64,000 nt of DNA from Pilimelia anulata (GTDB lineage Bacteria > Actinomycetota > Actinomycetes > Mycobacteriales > Micromonosporaceae). This document shows, piece after piece, positions 8,860 to 17,470 of this stretch (the stretch's first letter is position 1; the number at the start of each line of letters is the position of its first letter). The stretch covers positions 248,001 to 312,000 of the forward strand of contig NZ_BMQB01000004.1 in assembly GCF_014647895.1 (NCBI RefSeq). The letters are read 5' to 3'. Under the pieces are notes generated by a model. That model searched no databases and was not told the origin of the DNA. It saw nothing but the letters and a program-made list of their open reading frames with translations. The translations under genes and the position numbers were made by a program.

Positions 8860-9708
8860 GTGGTGATCGACGGCTGGGAGTGGGACGAGTCGCTGTTCGC
8901 CGGGGCCGCGCCGTACTACGTGCGCGGCCGCCTGCCGTACGCGCCGGGCTGGATCGACGCGCTGCGCGCCGCCCTCGACCTCGACGGCCGGGGCGAGCTG
9001 CTGGACGTCGGCTGCGGCCCCGGCCACGTGACGCTCGCCCTGGCCCCGCTGTTCGCCGGCGCCGTCGGTCTCGACCCGGACCGCGGCATGCTCGCCGAGG
9101 CCGCCCGCCGCGCCGCCGCCGGGCCGCCGGCCGGGCCGGCGGTGCGCTGGGTCCGGGCCCGCGCCGAGGACCTGCCCGCCGGCCTCGGCACGTTCCGGGT
9201 GATCCTGTTCGCCTCGTCGTTCCACTGGCTGGACCGGGCGGCGGTGGCCGCGGCGGCGCGGCGGATGCTGGCGCCCGGCGGCGCGCTGGTGCACGTCGCC
9301 GACCTGAAGGACCCGCCGCCCGCGGCGACCCCGCTGCCGCGGCCGGCGCCGCCGTACCCGGCGATCGCCGCGCTGGTCCGCCGGCACCTCGGCCCGGTGC
9401 GCCGGGCGGGCCGCGGCCGGATCGCCGGCGGCACGCCGGACGGGGAGGACGCGGTCATCGCCGGCGCCGGCTTCCCCGAGCGCCGCCGGTACGTGGTCCC
9501 GGCCGGGCAGGTGCGCGACCGCAGCGCCGACGACCTGGTGGCGTGGGCGTTCTCCCGGTCCGACTCGGCCCCGCACCTGTTCGGCGACCGCGCCGCGGCG
9601 TTCGAGGGCGACCTGCGCGCGCTGCTGCGCGCCGCGGCCCCGGGCGGCCGGTTCGCCGAGCACCTGCCGCCCACCGAGATCCGCGTCTGGCCCACGCCGC
9701 GCCGGTGA
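8860..9708 (+). CDS. Class I SAM-dependent methyltransferase
   Basis: This 282-residue protein starts at GTG 8860, or at GTG 8863, which has the better spacing from GGGAGGG at 8849-8855. Motif I is LLDVGCGPGHVTLAL (about residues 47-61). VGLDPDRGM is the acidic motif II, and FASSFHWLDRAAVAAAARRM is the post-motif region typical of UbiE/Methyltransf_11 enzymes. It follows the AfsR-like gene in the same orientation by 28 nt and may be the last gene of that locus. The acceptor substrate is unknown; a small molecule is more likely than RNA or protein. Confidence 0.85.
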   Translation: MVIDGWEWDESLFAGAAPYYVRGRLPYAPGWIDALRAALDLDGRGELLDVGCGPGHVTLALAPLFAGAVGLDPDRGMLAEAARRAAAGPPAGPAVRWVRARAEDLPAGLGTFRVILFASSFHWLDRAAVAAAARRMLAPGGALVHVADLKDPPPAATPLPRPAPPYPAIAALVRRHLGPVRRAGRGRIAGGTPDGEDAVIAGAGFPERRRYVVPAGQVRDRSADDLVAWAFSRSDSAPHLFGDRAAAFEGDLRALLRAAAPGGRFAEHLPPTEIRVWPTPRR

Positions 9709-9725
9709 CCGCCGCCCGGCGCGGC

Positions 9726-9731
9726 TAGGCT
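9726..9731 (+). promoter_or_regulatory. -10 element of the ABC-F gene (leaderless)
   Basis: TAGGCT lies 9 nt before the ATG at 9741. At that distance the transcript would begin at or next to the start codon, and no ribosome-binding site is seen. No good -35 hexamer is evident. Confidence 0.6.
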
Positions 9732-9740
9732 GGGCGCCCT

Positions 9741-11537
9741 ATGGCCAACATCGTCAATCTGGACCGCGTCGCCAAGGGCTACGGCCCCGTCGGCCCCCTG
9801 CTCACCGACGTCTCCCTCGGCGTCGCCGACGACGACCGCATCGGCGTGGTCGGCCTCAACGGCTCCGGCAAGACCACCCTGCTGCGCCTGCTGACCCGGC
9901 AGGAGGAGCCCGACGCCGGCCGGGTCACCCACCGCCGCGACCTGCGGGTGGCCTGGCTGCCGCAGACCCTCGACCTGAACCCCGCCGCCACCGTCCGGGA
10001 CGTCGTGCTCGGTACCGCGTGGCTGCCCGAGTCGATGGGCGCCGAGCACGAGTGGGCCGGCGACGCCGGCGTCCGGACGATCCTCGACGGCCTCGGCATG
10101 GGGTACCTGGGGCTGGACACCCCGGTCGGCCCGATGTCCGGCGGCGAGCGGCGCCGGGTGGCGCTGGCCGCGCTGCTGGTCCGCGGCTCCGACCTGCTCA
10201 TCCTCGACGAGCCGACCAACCACCTGGACGTCGCCGGCGTGGCCTGGCTCGCCGCGCACCTGCGCGGGCGCCGCGGCGCGCTGCTGGTGGTCACCCACGA
10301 CCGCTGGTTCCTGGACGAGGTGTGCACACTGACCTGGGAGGTCGCCGACCGGACGGTGCGCGCGTACGAGGGCGGGTACGCCGCCTGGACGCTCGCCCGG
10401 GCCGAGCGGCAGCGGGTGGCCGCGGCGACCGAGGCGCGCCGGCAGAACCTGCTGCGCAAGGAGATCGCCTGGCTGCGCCGCGGCCCGCCGGCCCGGACGT
10501 CGAAGCCGCGGTTCCGGATCGACGCGGCCAACGCGCTCATCGCGGACGTGCCGCCGGTCCGGGACACCGTGTCGCTCCAGCGGCTCGCCACCGCCCGGCT
10601 GGGCCGCCAGGTGTACGAGCTGGCGGACGTCGACCTCGACGCCGGCCCGAAGCCGATCCTGCGCGGGGTGTCCTGGCACGTCGGGCCGGGGGACCGGTTC
10701 GCGCTGCTCGGCCCGAACGGCGCCGGCAAGACCACGCTGCTGCGGCTGCTCGCCGGCCAGCGGGGTACCGACGGGGGCCGGTTCACGGCCGGGTCGACGG
10801 TCCGGCCGGCCTTCCTCTCCCAGGAGCTGGCCGAGCTGCCCGGCAACCTGCGGCTGCTCGAGGCCGTCGAGGAGGTCGCCCGGCGGGTCACCCTCGGCGG
10901 CCGGGACATGTCCGCGGCGCAGCTCGCCGAGGTGTTCGGCTTCACCGACCGCCGGCTGTGGACGCCGGTGGCCGACCTGTCCGGCGGCGAGCGCCGCCGC
11001 CTGCAACTGCTGCGGCTGCTGGCCGCCGAGCCGAACGTCCTGCTGCTGGACGAGCCGACCAACGACCTGGACACCGACACCCTGGCCGCGCTCGAGGACC
11101 TGCTCGACTCGTGGCCGGGCACGATCGTGGTGGCCAGCCACGACCGGTACCTGATCGAGCGGGTCGCCGACAGCGTGTACGCGCTGTTCGGCGACGGCCG
11201 GGTCACCCACCTGCCCGGCGGCATCGACGAGTACCTCGCCCGGGTCGCCGGCACCGCCCCGACCCCCGCGGCGCCCGCCGCCGACCCGGCCGCGCCCGCC
11301 GCGCCGGGCCTGTCGGCCGGCGAGGCGCGCGCGGGGCGCAAGGAGCTGGCGCGGCTGGAGCGGCACCTGGGGAAGCTGGCCACCCGCGAGGCGGCGTTGC
11401 AGGAGCAGGCCGGCGCCGCGGCGGCCGACCTGGCCCGGCTCGCCGACCTGGACGCTCAGCTCAAGGCACTGGCCGCCGAACGGGAGGCGACGGAGGCCGA
11501 GTGGCTGGAGCTGGCCGAGCGGCTGCCCGAGGGGTAG
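9741..11537 (+). CDS. ABC-F family ATPase (ribosome-associated)
   Basis: The 598-residue protein has two ABC domains and no membrane segments. Walker A motifs are GLNGSGKTTLLRLL (near residue 35) and GPNGAGKTTLLRLLA (near 325). The signatures are MSGGERRRVALAALL and LSGGERRRLQLLRLL; the Walker B motifs are [13 protein letters not shown] and VLLLDEPTNDLDT. An inter-domain linker and a C-terminal coiled coil (about 525-590) complete the ABC-F plan. ABC-F proteins bind the ribosomal E site and either act as translation factors or protect against antibiotics. The proximity of a biosynthetic locus makes a protection role possible. A general Uup/EttA-like role fits equally well. Confidence 0.9.
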   Translation: MANIVNLDRVAKGYGPVGPLLTDVSLGVADDDRIGVVGLNGSGKTTLLRLLTRQEEPDAGRVTHRRDLRVAWLPQTLDLNPAATVRDVVLGTAWLPESMGAEHEWAGDAGVRTILDGLGMGYLGLDTPVGPMSGGERRRVALAALLVRGSDLLILDEPTNHLDVAGVAWLAAHLRGRRGALLVVTHDRWFLDEVCTLTWEVADRTVRAYEGGYAAWTLARAERQRVAAATEARRQNLLRKEIAWLRRGPPARTSKPRFRIDAANALIADVPPVRDTVSLQRLATARLGRQVYELADVDLDAGPKPILRGVSWHVGPGDRFALLGPNGAGKTTLLRLLAGQRGTDGGRFTAGSTVRPAFLSQELAELPGNLRLLEAVEEVARRVTLGGRDMSAAQLAEVFGFTDRRLWTPVADLSGGERRRLQLLRLLAAEPNVLLLDEPTNDLDTDTLAALEDLLDSWPGTIVVASHDRYLIERVADSVYALFGDGRVTHLPGGIDEYLARVAGTAPTPAAPAADPAAPAAPGLSAGEARAGRKELARLERHLGKLATREAALQEQAGAAAADLARLADLDAQLKALAAEREATEAEWLELAERLPEG

Positions 11538-11619
11538 CCGCGGGGGTCGCGGCGCCACCGGCGCGTCCGTACGCAAGAATTGGCCACCGCACACCCCTTG
11601 ACCCGTTCGGGAGTACCGC

Positions 11620-12048
11620 ATGTCGTCGCATCCCACCGTCGAGAACCACCCGCTGCGTCCGCTGCACCGGACGCTCGCCGGCCTGACCGGCCTGTTCCTG
11701 GTCGTGTTCGGGGTGCTCGGCCTGGTCGAGACCGCGGACGCGGGCGCCTTCGACCGGCTGTCGGCGACCGTGTTCGGGGTGAAGACGAACCTCGCATTCT
11801 CGGTCCTGGCCCTGGTCGCCGGCCTGGTCGCGCTGGCCGCCACGGCGATCGGCCGCAATGTCGACGCCCGGCTGTACCAGTGGCTCGGGTACCTGCTGTT
11901 CGTCGTCGGCCTGGCCGCCGTCGCGGTCATGCAGACCGACGGCAACATCATCAACGCCACCATCACCGGCTGTGTCGTGATCTTCCTGGCGGGCACGGTC
12001 CTGCTGGTCGCCGGCCTGTACAGCCGGGTCAGCACCGCCCGCGCCTGA
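11620..12048 (+). CDS. DUF4383 membrane protein
   Basis: A 142-residue protein with four hydrophobic segments starts at ATG 11620 behind CGGGAG. The N-terminal HPLRPLHRTLAGLTGLFLVV and the alternating short loops match the DUF4383 family, which is widespread in actinobacteria and has no established function. A related gene follows 91 nt downstream in the same direction, so the two look like a duplicated pair. Both probably reside in the cytoplasmic membrane. Confidence 0.8.
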   Translation: MSSHPTVENHPLRPLHRTLAGLTGLFLVVFGVLGLVETADAGAFDRLSATVFGVKTNLAFSVLALVAGLVALAATAIGRNVDARLYQWLGYLLFVVGLAAVAVMQTDGNIINATITGCVVIFLAGTVLLVAGLYSRVSTARA

Positions 12049-12063
12049 CCCCGCCGCCGCCCG

Positions 12064-12083
12064 CCCCGGCCGCCGTGCCGGGG
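12064..12083 (+). terminator. Hairpin between the two DUF4383 genes
   Basis: CCCCGGC at 12064-12070 pairs with GCCGGGG at 12077-12083 around a 6-nt loop. A short TTGGG follows instead of a T-run, so termination is uncertain. Confidence 0.35.
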
Positions 12084-12139
12084 TTGGGACGGCCCGGGCC
12101 GGGTACCCCTCCCCGTAGTCGCATCGGGGGAGGTCAGCC

Positions 12140-12688
12140 ATGCTGCACATGCCGGTCAACCACCCGCTCCGCGAGGTGTTCCGGGCGTTCGCCGGGATCG
12201 TGGGCGGGTACGTCTTCGCCTTCGGCGTGGTCGGCCTGTTCGCCTCGTGGGGCGAGCCGCTGTTCAGCCGGGCCGACCTGTGGGCGCTCGGGCTGCGGAC
12301 CAACCCGGCCTTCGCCCTGCTCTCGATCCTCGTCGGCGGGGTGGTGCTGAGCGCCGCGGTCCTCGGCCACCGGTTCGCCCACTGGGTGAACCTGGTCGGC
12401 GGGATCGTCTTCCTCGCCGCCGGGGTGGCCATGCTCGGCCTGATGCAGACGCCGGCGAACCTGCTCAACTTCTCGGTCGCCACCTGCGTCGCCTCGTACC
12501 TGATGGGGATGGCGATGCTGCTCGCCGGCCTGTACGACCGGATCGGCTCGCCGGCCGAGGCCGCCGCCGAGGACGCGTTCCGGCACCGGCGGGCGATGGA
12601 CCACACGGTGCACCCGTGGACGACGGGGGAGTACCCGCACCGCCCGACCGACGGCAGCCGCCCCGACGGCACCCACCGCTTCGCCTGA
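12140..12688 (+). CDS. DUF4383 membrane protein, longer paralogue
   Basis: The 182-residue protein starts at ATG 12140 after GGGGGAGG at 12126-12133; a second Met three codons later is also possible. Four membrane segments follow VNHPLREVFRAFAGIVGGYV, the same beginning as in the preceding paralogue. A polar C-terminal tail of about 45 residues (RHRRAMDHTVHPWTTGEYPH and beyond) is absent from the shorter copy. The function is unknown. The shared fold and tandem position suggest local duplication followed by addition of a cytoplasmic tail. Confidence 0.78.
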   Translation: MLHMPVNHPLREVFRAFAGIVGGYVFAFGVVGLFASWGEPLFSRADLWALGLRTNPAFALLSILVGGVVLSAAVLGHRFAHWVNLVGGIVFLAAGVAMLGLMQTPANLLNFSVATCVASYLMGMAMLLAGLYDRIGSPAEAAAEDAFRHRRAMDHTVHPWTTGEYPHRPTDGSRPDGTHRFA

Positions 12689-12763
12689 CCCCGCGCCCGG
12701 CCGCCGCTCCACGGTGGACCGCCGCGCGGTCCGGGCCGCGCCGCGCCCGCGGCGCGGGACGCG

Positions 12764-13462
<699 letters not shown>

Positions 13463-13577
13463 CCCGCCATCCTGCCAGCCCGTTCACCCGTACGCCGGAC
13501 ATGCCGTCCGCGCCGGGACCGCCGCCGGCGGCCGCCACCGGCGGCGCACGGGTGGGCGGGCGGGCCGGGGGAGGCGC

Positions 13578-13583
13578 TAGGCT
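13578..13583 (+). promoter_or_regulatory. -10 element of tRNA-Gln
   Basis: TAGGCT ends 12 nt before the mature 5' end of the tRNA, a fitting distance for a short 5' leader removed by RNase P. Confidence 0.55.
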
Positions 13584-13595
13584 GAGCGGCGCCGA

Positions 13596-13667
13596 TCGGC
13601 CGTGGTGTAATTGGCAACACGCGGGTCTTTGGAACCCGTTTTCCAGGTTCGAACCCTGGCGGCCGAG
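13596..13667 (+). tRNA. tRNA-Gln, anticodon TTG
   Basis: A full cloverleaf is present. The acceptor stem is TCGGCCG with CGGCCGA (7 bp). The D arm GTGT/ACAC encloses AATTGGCA. The anticodon stem is CGGGT/ACCCG around CTTTGGA, with the TTG anticodon at 13629-13631. The variable loop has 4 nt, and the T arm CCAGG/CCTGG surrounds TTCGAAC. The discriminator is G and CCA is not encoded. Placement directly before glmU is common in actinobacteria. Confidence 0.95.
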
Positions 13668-13746
13668 CTTCCTCCCACACCCGGCGGTCCGCGGACCAAC
13701 CGGGCTCCGGCCGCCCCGACGCGCGGCCCCGGCGGCCGCCGAGGTG

Positions 13747-15258
13747 ATGGCATTGACCCAGCGCACGGTGATCGTTCTCGCGGCCGGGCAGGGCAAGCGG
13801 ATGAAGTCCGACCTGCCGAAAGTGCTGCACCCGCTGCTCGGCCGCAGCCTCGTCGGGCACGTCCTCGCCGCGACCGCGGCGCTGGGCGCCGCCCGCACGG
13901 TCGTGGTCGTCGGCCACGGCGCCGACCGGGTGACCGCCCACCTCGCCGACGTCGCCCCGGCGGCGGGCACGGTCGTCCAGGAGCAGCAGAACGGCACCGG
14001 GCACGCCGTCCGGGTGGCGCTGGCCGCGCTCCCGCCGCTGACGGGCACGGTCGTCGTCCTCAACGGCGACACCCCGCTGCTGCGCGCGGAGACCGTCGCG
14101 GGCCTGGTCCGCACGCACGAGGAGGCCGGCGCCGCGGCCACCGTGCTCACCGCGGAGGTGCCCGACCCGTACGGGCTGGGCCGCATCGTCCGGGCCGCCG
14201 ACGGCGCGTTCGACCGGATCGTCGAGGAGCGCGACGCCACCGCCGAGCAGCGGGCGCTGACCGAGGTCAACTCCGGCCTGTACGTGTTCGACGCGGCCCA
14301 CCTCGCCGCCACCCTGGGCAAGCTGACCACGGACAACGACCAGGGCGAGGAGTACCTGACCGACGTCCTCGGCCTGCTCGTCGGCGCCGGCGAGCGGGTG
14401 GCCGCCCACCGCGCGGCCGACCCGGCCGAGACGCTCGGCTGCAACGACCGGGCCCAGCTCGCCGACCTGCGCGCCCGCCTGCGCGACCGGGTGAACCACG
14501 CCTGGCTGACCAGCGGCGTGACGCTGCTGGACCCGGCGACCACCTGGATCGACGTCACGGTCAGCCTGGGCCGGGACGCGGTGGTCGAGGCGCAGACCCA
14601 GCTCTACGGCGAGACCCACGTCGGCGCCGGCGCCCGGATCGGCCCGGACAGCACCCTGGTCGACACCGTCGTCGGCGCGGGCGCCTCGCTGGTGCGCACC
14701 CACGCCACCGGCGCCGAGGTCGGCGAGGAGGTGTCGGTCGGCCCGTTCGCGTACCTGCGGCCCGGCTCGGTCCTCGGCCGCAAGTCCAAGATCGGTACGT
14801 TCGTCGAGACCAAGAACGCCCGGCTCGGCGAGGGCGCCAAGGTCCCGCACCTGTCGTACGTCGGCGACGCCACCATCGGCGAGCACACCAACATCGGCGC
14901 GGCGACCGTCTTCGTCAACTACGACGGCGTCGCCAAGCACCACACCGTGATCGGCCGGCACGCGCGGACGGGGGCGGACAACATGTTCGTCGCGCCCGTC
15001 CGGGTCGGTGACGGCGCGTACACGGCGGCGGGCTCGGTCATCACGGCGGACGTGCCCCCCGGCGCGCTCGGCGTGGCCCGCGGGCAGCAGCGCAACATCG
15101 CCGGCTGGGTGGCCCGCCGGCGACCCGGTACGGCCGCCGCCGACGCGGCCGACCTGGCGGCGGGCGGCGGCGCACCGGCCGACCCGACGCGCGGCGGCGA
15201 CGCCGACCGGCCGGCGGGCAGCGACTCCGCCGAAGGGTCGACGACCGCCGCCGAGTGA
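13747..15258 (+). CDS. glmU: Bifunctional N-acetylglucosamine-1-phosphate uridyltransferase / glucosamine-1-phosphate acetyltransferase
   Basis: GlmU acetylates glucosamine-1-phosphate and couples it to UTP, giving UDP-GlcNAc for peptidoglycan. The 503-residue protein starts at ATG 13747; GTG 13744 is an alternative. The N-terminal pyrophosphorylase has VLAAGQGKRMKSDLPKVLHP and later LNGDTPLLR for nucleotide and metal binding. The C-terminal half is a left-handed beta helix of hexapeptide repeats with LSYVGDATIGEHTNIGAAT near residue 380. The last 45 residues are Ala/Asp-rich and probably disordered, as in other actinobacterial GlmU proteins. It forms a tRNA-Gln-glmU-prs cluster. Confidence 0.96.
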   Translation: MALTQRTVIVLAAGQGKRMKSDLPKVLHPLLGRSLVGHVLAATAALGAARTVVVVGHGADRVTAHLADVAPAAGTVVQEQQNGTGHAVRVALAALPPLTGTVVVLNGDTPLLRAETVAGLVRTHEEAGAAATVLTAEVPDPYGLGRIVRAADGAFDRIVEERDATAEQRALTEVNSGLYVFDAAHLAATLGKLTTDNDQGEEYLTDVLGLLVGAGERVAAHRAADPAETLGCNDRAQLADLRARLRDRVNHAWLTSGVTLLDPATTWIDVTVSLGRDAVVEAQTQLYGETHVGAGARIGPDSTLVDTVVGAGASLVRTHATGAEVGEEVSVGPFAYLRPGSVLGRKSKIGTFVETKNARLGEGAKVPHLSYVGDATIGEHTNIGAATVFVNYDGVAKHHTVIGRHARTGADNMFVAPVRVGDGAYTAAGSVITADVPPGALGVARGQQRNIAGWVARRRPGTAAADAADLAAGGGAPADPTRGGDADRPAGSDSAEGSTTAAE

Positions 15259-15365
15259 CCCGTGCCACATCGATGAACCGCTCTGTCGATCATGGTCGTG
15301 GCCAGGGCAGACTTCGGTGCGCACCGCGCAACCCCCCGACGCGTTGAAGGAGTGGGACGGACCTG

Positions 15366-16346
15366 ATGGGCAGCATCGTCGCGGAGAATCGCAAGAGCCT
15401 GATGCTCTTCTCGGGGCGGGGTTTCCCCGAGCTGGCGGAGGAGATCGGCGAGGTGCTGGGGATCGCGCCCACGCCGACGGACGCGTACGACTTCGCCAAC
15501 GGCGAGATCTTCATCCGGTTCAAGGAGTCGGTGCGCGGATCGGACGCCTTCGTCGTCCAGTCCATCACGCACGGTGTCAACACCTGGATGATGGAGACCC
15601 TGATCATGGTCGACGCGCTCAAGCGCGGCTCGGCCAAGCGGATCACGGTCGTCCTCCCGTTCTACCCGTACGCCCGGCAGGACAAGAAGCACCGCGGCCG
15701 GGAGCCGATCTCCGCCCGGCTCGTCGCCGACCTGCTCAAGACCGCCGGCGCGGACCGCATCCTCACCGTCGACCTGCACACCGCCCAGATCCAGGGCTTC
15801 TTCGACGGCCCGGTCGACCACCTGTTCGCGATGGAGACCCTCGCCTCGTACGTCGAGGGCAAGTACGCCGGCCGCAAGCTCACCGTCGTCGCCCCGGACT
15901 CCGGCAGGGTCCGGGTCGCCGAGCGGTGGACCGACCGGCTGGGCGGCTCGCCGATGGCGTTCATCCACAAGACCCGCGACCCGCTCAAGCCGAACCAGGT
16001 CGTCGCGAACCGGGTCGTCGGCGACGTCGAGGGCCGGGTCTGCCTGATCGTCGACGACATGATCGACACGGGCGGGACGATCGCCAAGGCCGCGGACATC
16101 CTGTTCGACTCGGGCGCCGCCGACGTGCTGGTCGCCTCGACCCACGCGGTGCTGTCCGACCCGGCGACCGAGCGGTTGAAGAACAGCCGCATCTCGGAGA
16201 TCGTCGTGACGAACACGCTGCCGCTGCCGTCGGAGAAGCGGATGGACAAGCTGACCGTCCTCTCGATCGCCCCGCTGCTGGCCCGGGCGATCCGCGAGGT
16301 CTTCGACGACGGCTCGGTGACGACGTTGTTCGGGGGGCTCAGCTAG
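15366..16346 (+). CDS. prs: Ribose-phosphate pyrophosphokinase
   Basis: Prs makes PRPP from ribose-5-phosphate and ATP, the precursor for nucleotides, histidine and tryptophan. The 326-residue length is standard. Diagnostic segments are YPYARQDKKHRGREPISARL (flexible loop), VDLHTAQIQGFFDGPVDHL (divalent metal site), VVAPDSGRVRVAERW, and the PRPP-binding loop IVDDMIDTGGTIAKAA. It starts at ATG 15366 behind AAGGAG. It usually stands next to glmU and rplY in actinobacteria; here its downstream side is occupied by an accessory islet. Confidence 0.97.
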   Translation: MGSIVAENRKSLMLFSGRGFPELAEEIGEVLGIAPTPTDAYDFANGEIFIRFKESVRGSDAFVVQSITHGVNTWMMETLIMVDALKRGSAKRITVVLPFYPYARQDKKHRGREPISARLVADLLKTAGADRILTVDLHTAQIQGFFDGPVDHLFAMETLASYVEGKYAGRKLTVVAPDSGRVRVAERWTDRLGGSPMAFIHKTRDPLKPNQVVANRVVGDVEGRVCLIVDDMIDTGGTIAKAADILFDSGAADVLVASTHAVLSDPATERLKNSRISEIVVTNTLPLPSEKRMDKLTVLSIAPLLARAIREVFDDGSVTTLFGGLS

Positions 16347-16375
16347 GGCCTCCTCGGCTGCGCCGTCGGGTGTTT

Positions 16376-16410
16376 CGGCCTTCGGCCGTTTCTTCCGGCC
16401 TTGCGGCCGG
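16376..16410 (+). terminator. Tandem hairpins after prs
   Basis: CGGCCTTCGGCCG (16376-16388) is a 5-bp hairpin followed by TTTCTT. CCGGCC/GGCCGG around TTGC (16395-16410) is a second hairpin directly behind. The first has the form of an intrinsic terminator. The second abuts the long hairpin element that begins at 16409. Confidence 0.6.
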
Positions 16411-16480
16411 GATCGGGGCTGCACCACCCGCGCAGGGCGGTCAGGCTTGATCCCTGCGCGGGTGGCGCAGCCCCGATCCC
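16409..16480. repeat. 72-nt palindromic element, copy 1
   Basis: Two 29-nt arms (16409-16437 and 16452-16480) pair with one A:C mismatch around a 14-nt loop (CGGTCAGGCTTGAT). The inner 12 bp (ACCCGCGCAGGG and complement) and the loop are identical to copy 2 at 19085-19156, which is inverted relative to this one. Weaker similarity continues about 33 nt inward (16481-16513), with CCGTAC and CGGCC in common. Confidence 0.9.
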
Positions 16481-16708
16481 TTCAGCCGGAACCGTCCGTA
16501 CGCCGCGGCCTTTGAGTCGCCGGCACCGTGGCTGCTGCCGGGCTCGGGACGGGCATCGGGTGATCACGTACGCGTTGGCCTTCGCCCCACGGGCCGTCCA
16601 GGTGATCTCTTGCTCGATGTCCGTTTCGCGTACCGCCGGCGTTGGCGGAAGTGGTCAGAGTGTCGGTAGTAGCGAGCTACGGCATAACGCACGTTCGAAA
16701 TTGAGTGG

Positions 16709-16751
16709 CCCGCGCGCGGGCATTGCCCGCACTGCCGCGCGCGGGCATACT
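16709..16751 (+). promoter_or_regulatory. Promoter and direct-repeat operator of the toxin-antitoxin-like operon
   Basis: CCGCGCGCGGGCAT occurs at 16710-16723 and again at 16735-16748, exactly 25 nt apart. Each copy is itself largely palindromic. The second copy runs into CATACT (16746-16751), a -10 element 6 nt before the ATG at 16758, so the transcript is probably leaderless. Repeated sites overlapping the -10 suit autorepression by the antitoxin or the complex. Confidence 0.5.
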
Positions 16752-16757
16752 GGGTAC

Positions 16758-17054
16758 ATGACGGTGCAGGATTTCCGCCCGGTGGGCGAGGTGACGGCCG
16801 GAGGGCGCGCCCGGGTGGCGCTGGGCTCGATGGGCGTCAAGGACGGGGACCGGTTCGCCGTAGCCACCAACGCTGACGGTCAGTACCTGCTGACCCCGGT
16901 GGTGAGCATCCCCAAGCGCGAGCTGATCGTCTGGGAGAACCAGGAACTGGCCGCCAGCCTCGCCGCCGGTATCGCCGACGTGCGCGCCGGCCGCATCGGC
17001 CCGCCGCTGGAACTCGGCGACGACGACGCTGACGACGACCTCGACGGGGAGTGA
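16758..17054 (+). CDS. Small AbrB-like protein, putative antitoxin
   Basis: The 98-residue protein starts at ATG 16758, immediately after a -10 element; the open frame further upstream has no coding look. Residues 10-50 (VGEVTAGGRARVALGSMG, GDRFAVATNADGQYLLTPVV, SIPKREL) alternate as in swapped-hairpin AbrB/MazE-type DNA-binding domains. The C-terminus is helical and then strongly acidic (DDDADDDLDGE), as in antitoxin toxin-binding tails. Its stop overlaps the start of the next gene by 4 nt. The antitoxin role is inferred from size, charge, coupling and the repeated operator. Confidence 0.6.
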   Translation: MTVQDFRPVGEVTAGGRARVALGSMGVKDGDRFAVATNADGQYLLTPVVSIPKRELIVWENQELAASLAAGIADVRAGRIGPPLELGDDDADDDLDGE

Positions 17055-17365
17055 GCGCCCCGCCGTTCGTGCTGCGCCCGTCGGAGCAGTACGCCAAGGT
17101 CATTGCCGAGTTGGAGAGAAAGCCGAAGCAGAACGCGGTCAAGCTCAAGGCAATCCGCAAGACACTGCGTTTGTTGCAGGACTTCGGCCCCCGGTATCCG
17201 AGCCTGAACGCCCACCAGTACAGCTCGCTGCCCCCGGTCATCCCGGGGGAGCCGGTGTGGGAGGTGTCCGTGCAGAACCGCACGCCGGGCGCTTGGCGGC
17301 TGTTCTACTGCCACGGCCCCGGCTCGGACGAGCTGACCCTCATCACTGTCGGTCCACACCCGTAG
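17051..17365 (+). CDS. Small basic RelE/ParE-like protein, putative toxin
   Basis: The 104-residue protein starts at GTG 17051 in a 4-nt GTGA overlap with the putative antitoxin. A basic helical N-terminal half (ELERKPKQNAVKLKAIRKTL) is followed by short strands: VWEVSVQNRTPGAWRLFYCH and ELTLITVGPHP. This resembles the beta-sheet core of RelE/ParE toxins, where an Arg in the RLFY position is common. RelE family members cut mRNA on the ribosome, and ParE-like members poison gyrase; neither activity can be assigned here. No transposase accompanies the pair, but it sits between inverted hairpin elements. Confidence 0.55.
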   Translation: MSAPPFVLRPSEQYAKVIAELERKPKQNAVKLKAIRKTLRLLQDFGPRYPSLNAHQYSSLPPVIPGEPVWEVSVQNRTPGAWRLFYCHGPGSDELTLITVGPHP

Positions 17366-17470
17366 GCAGACGCGTGGGTCACCGCCCGGCCCTGCATGCC
17401 GCTCGACTCCCACAGCCGGGGTTGAGCGGCGTGCCCGTCCGTGTCGCCGTACCGACCTCCCGCGCGGCGA

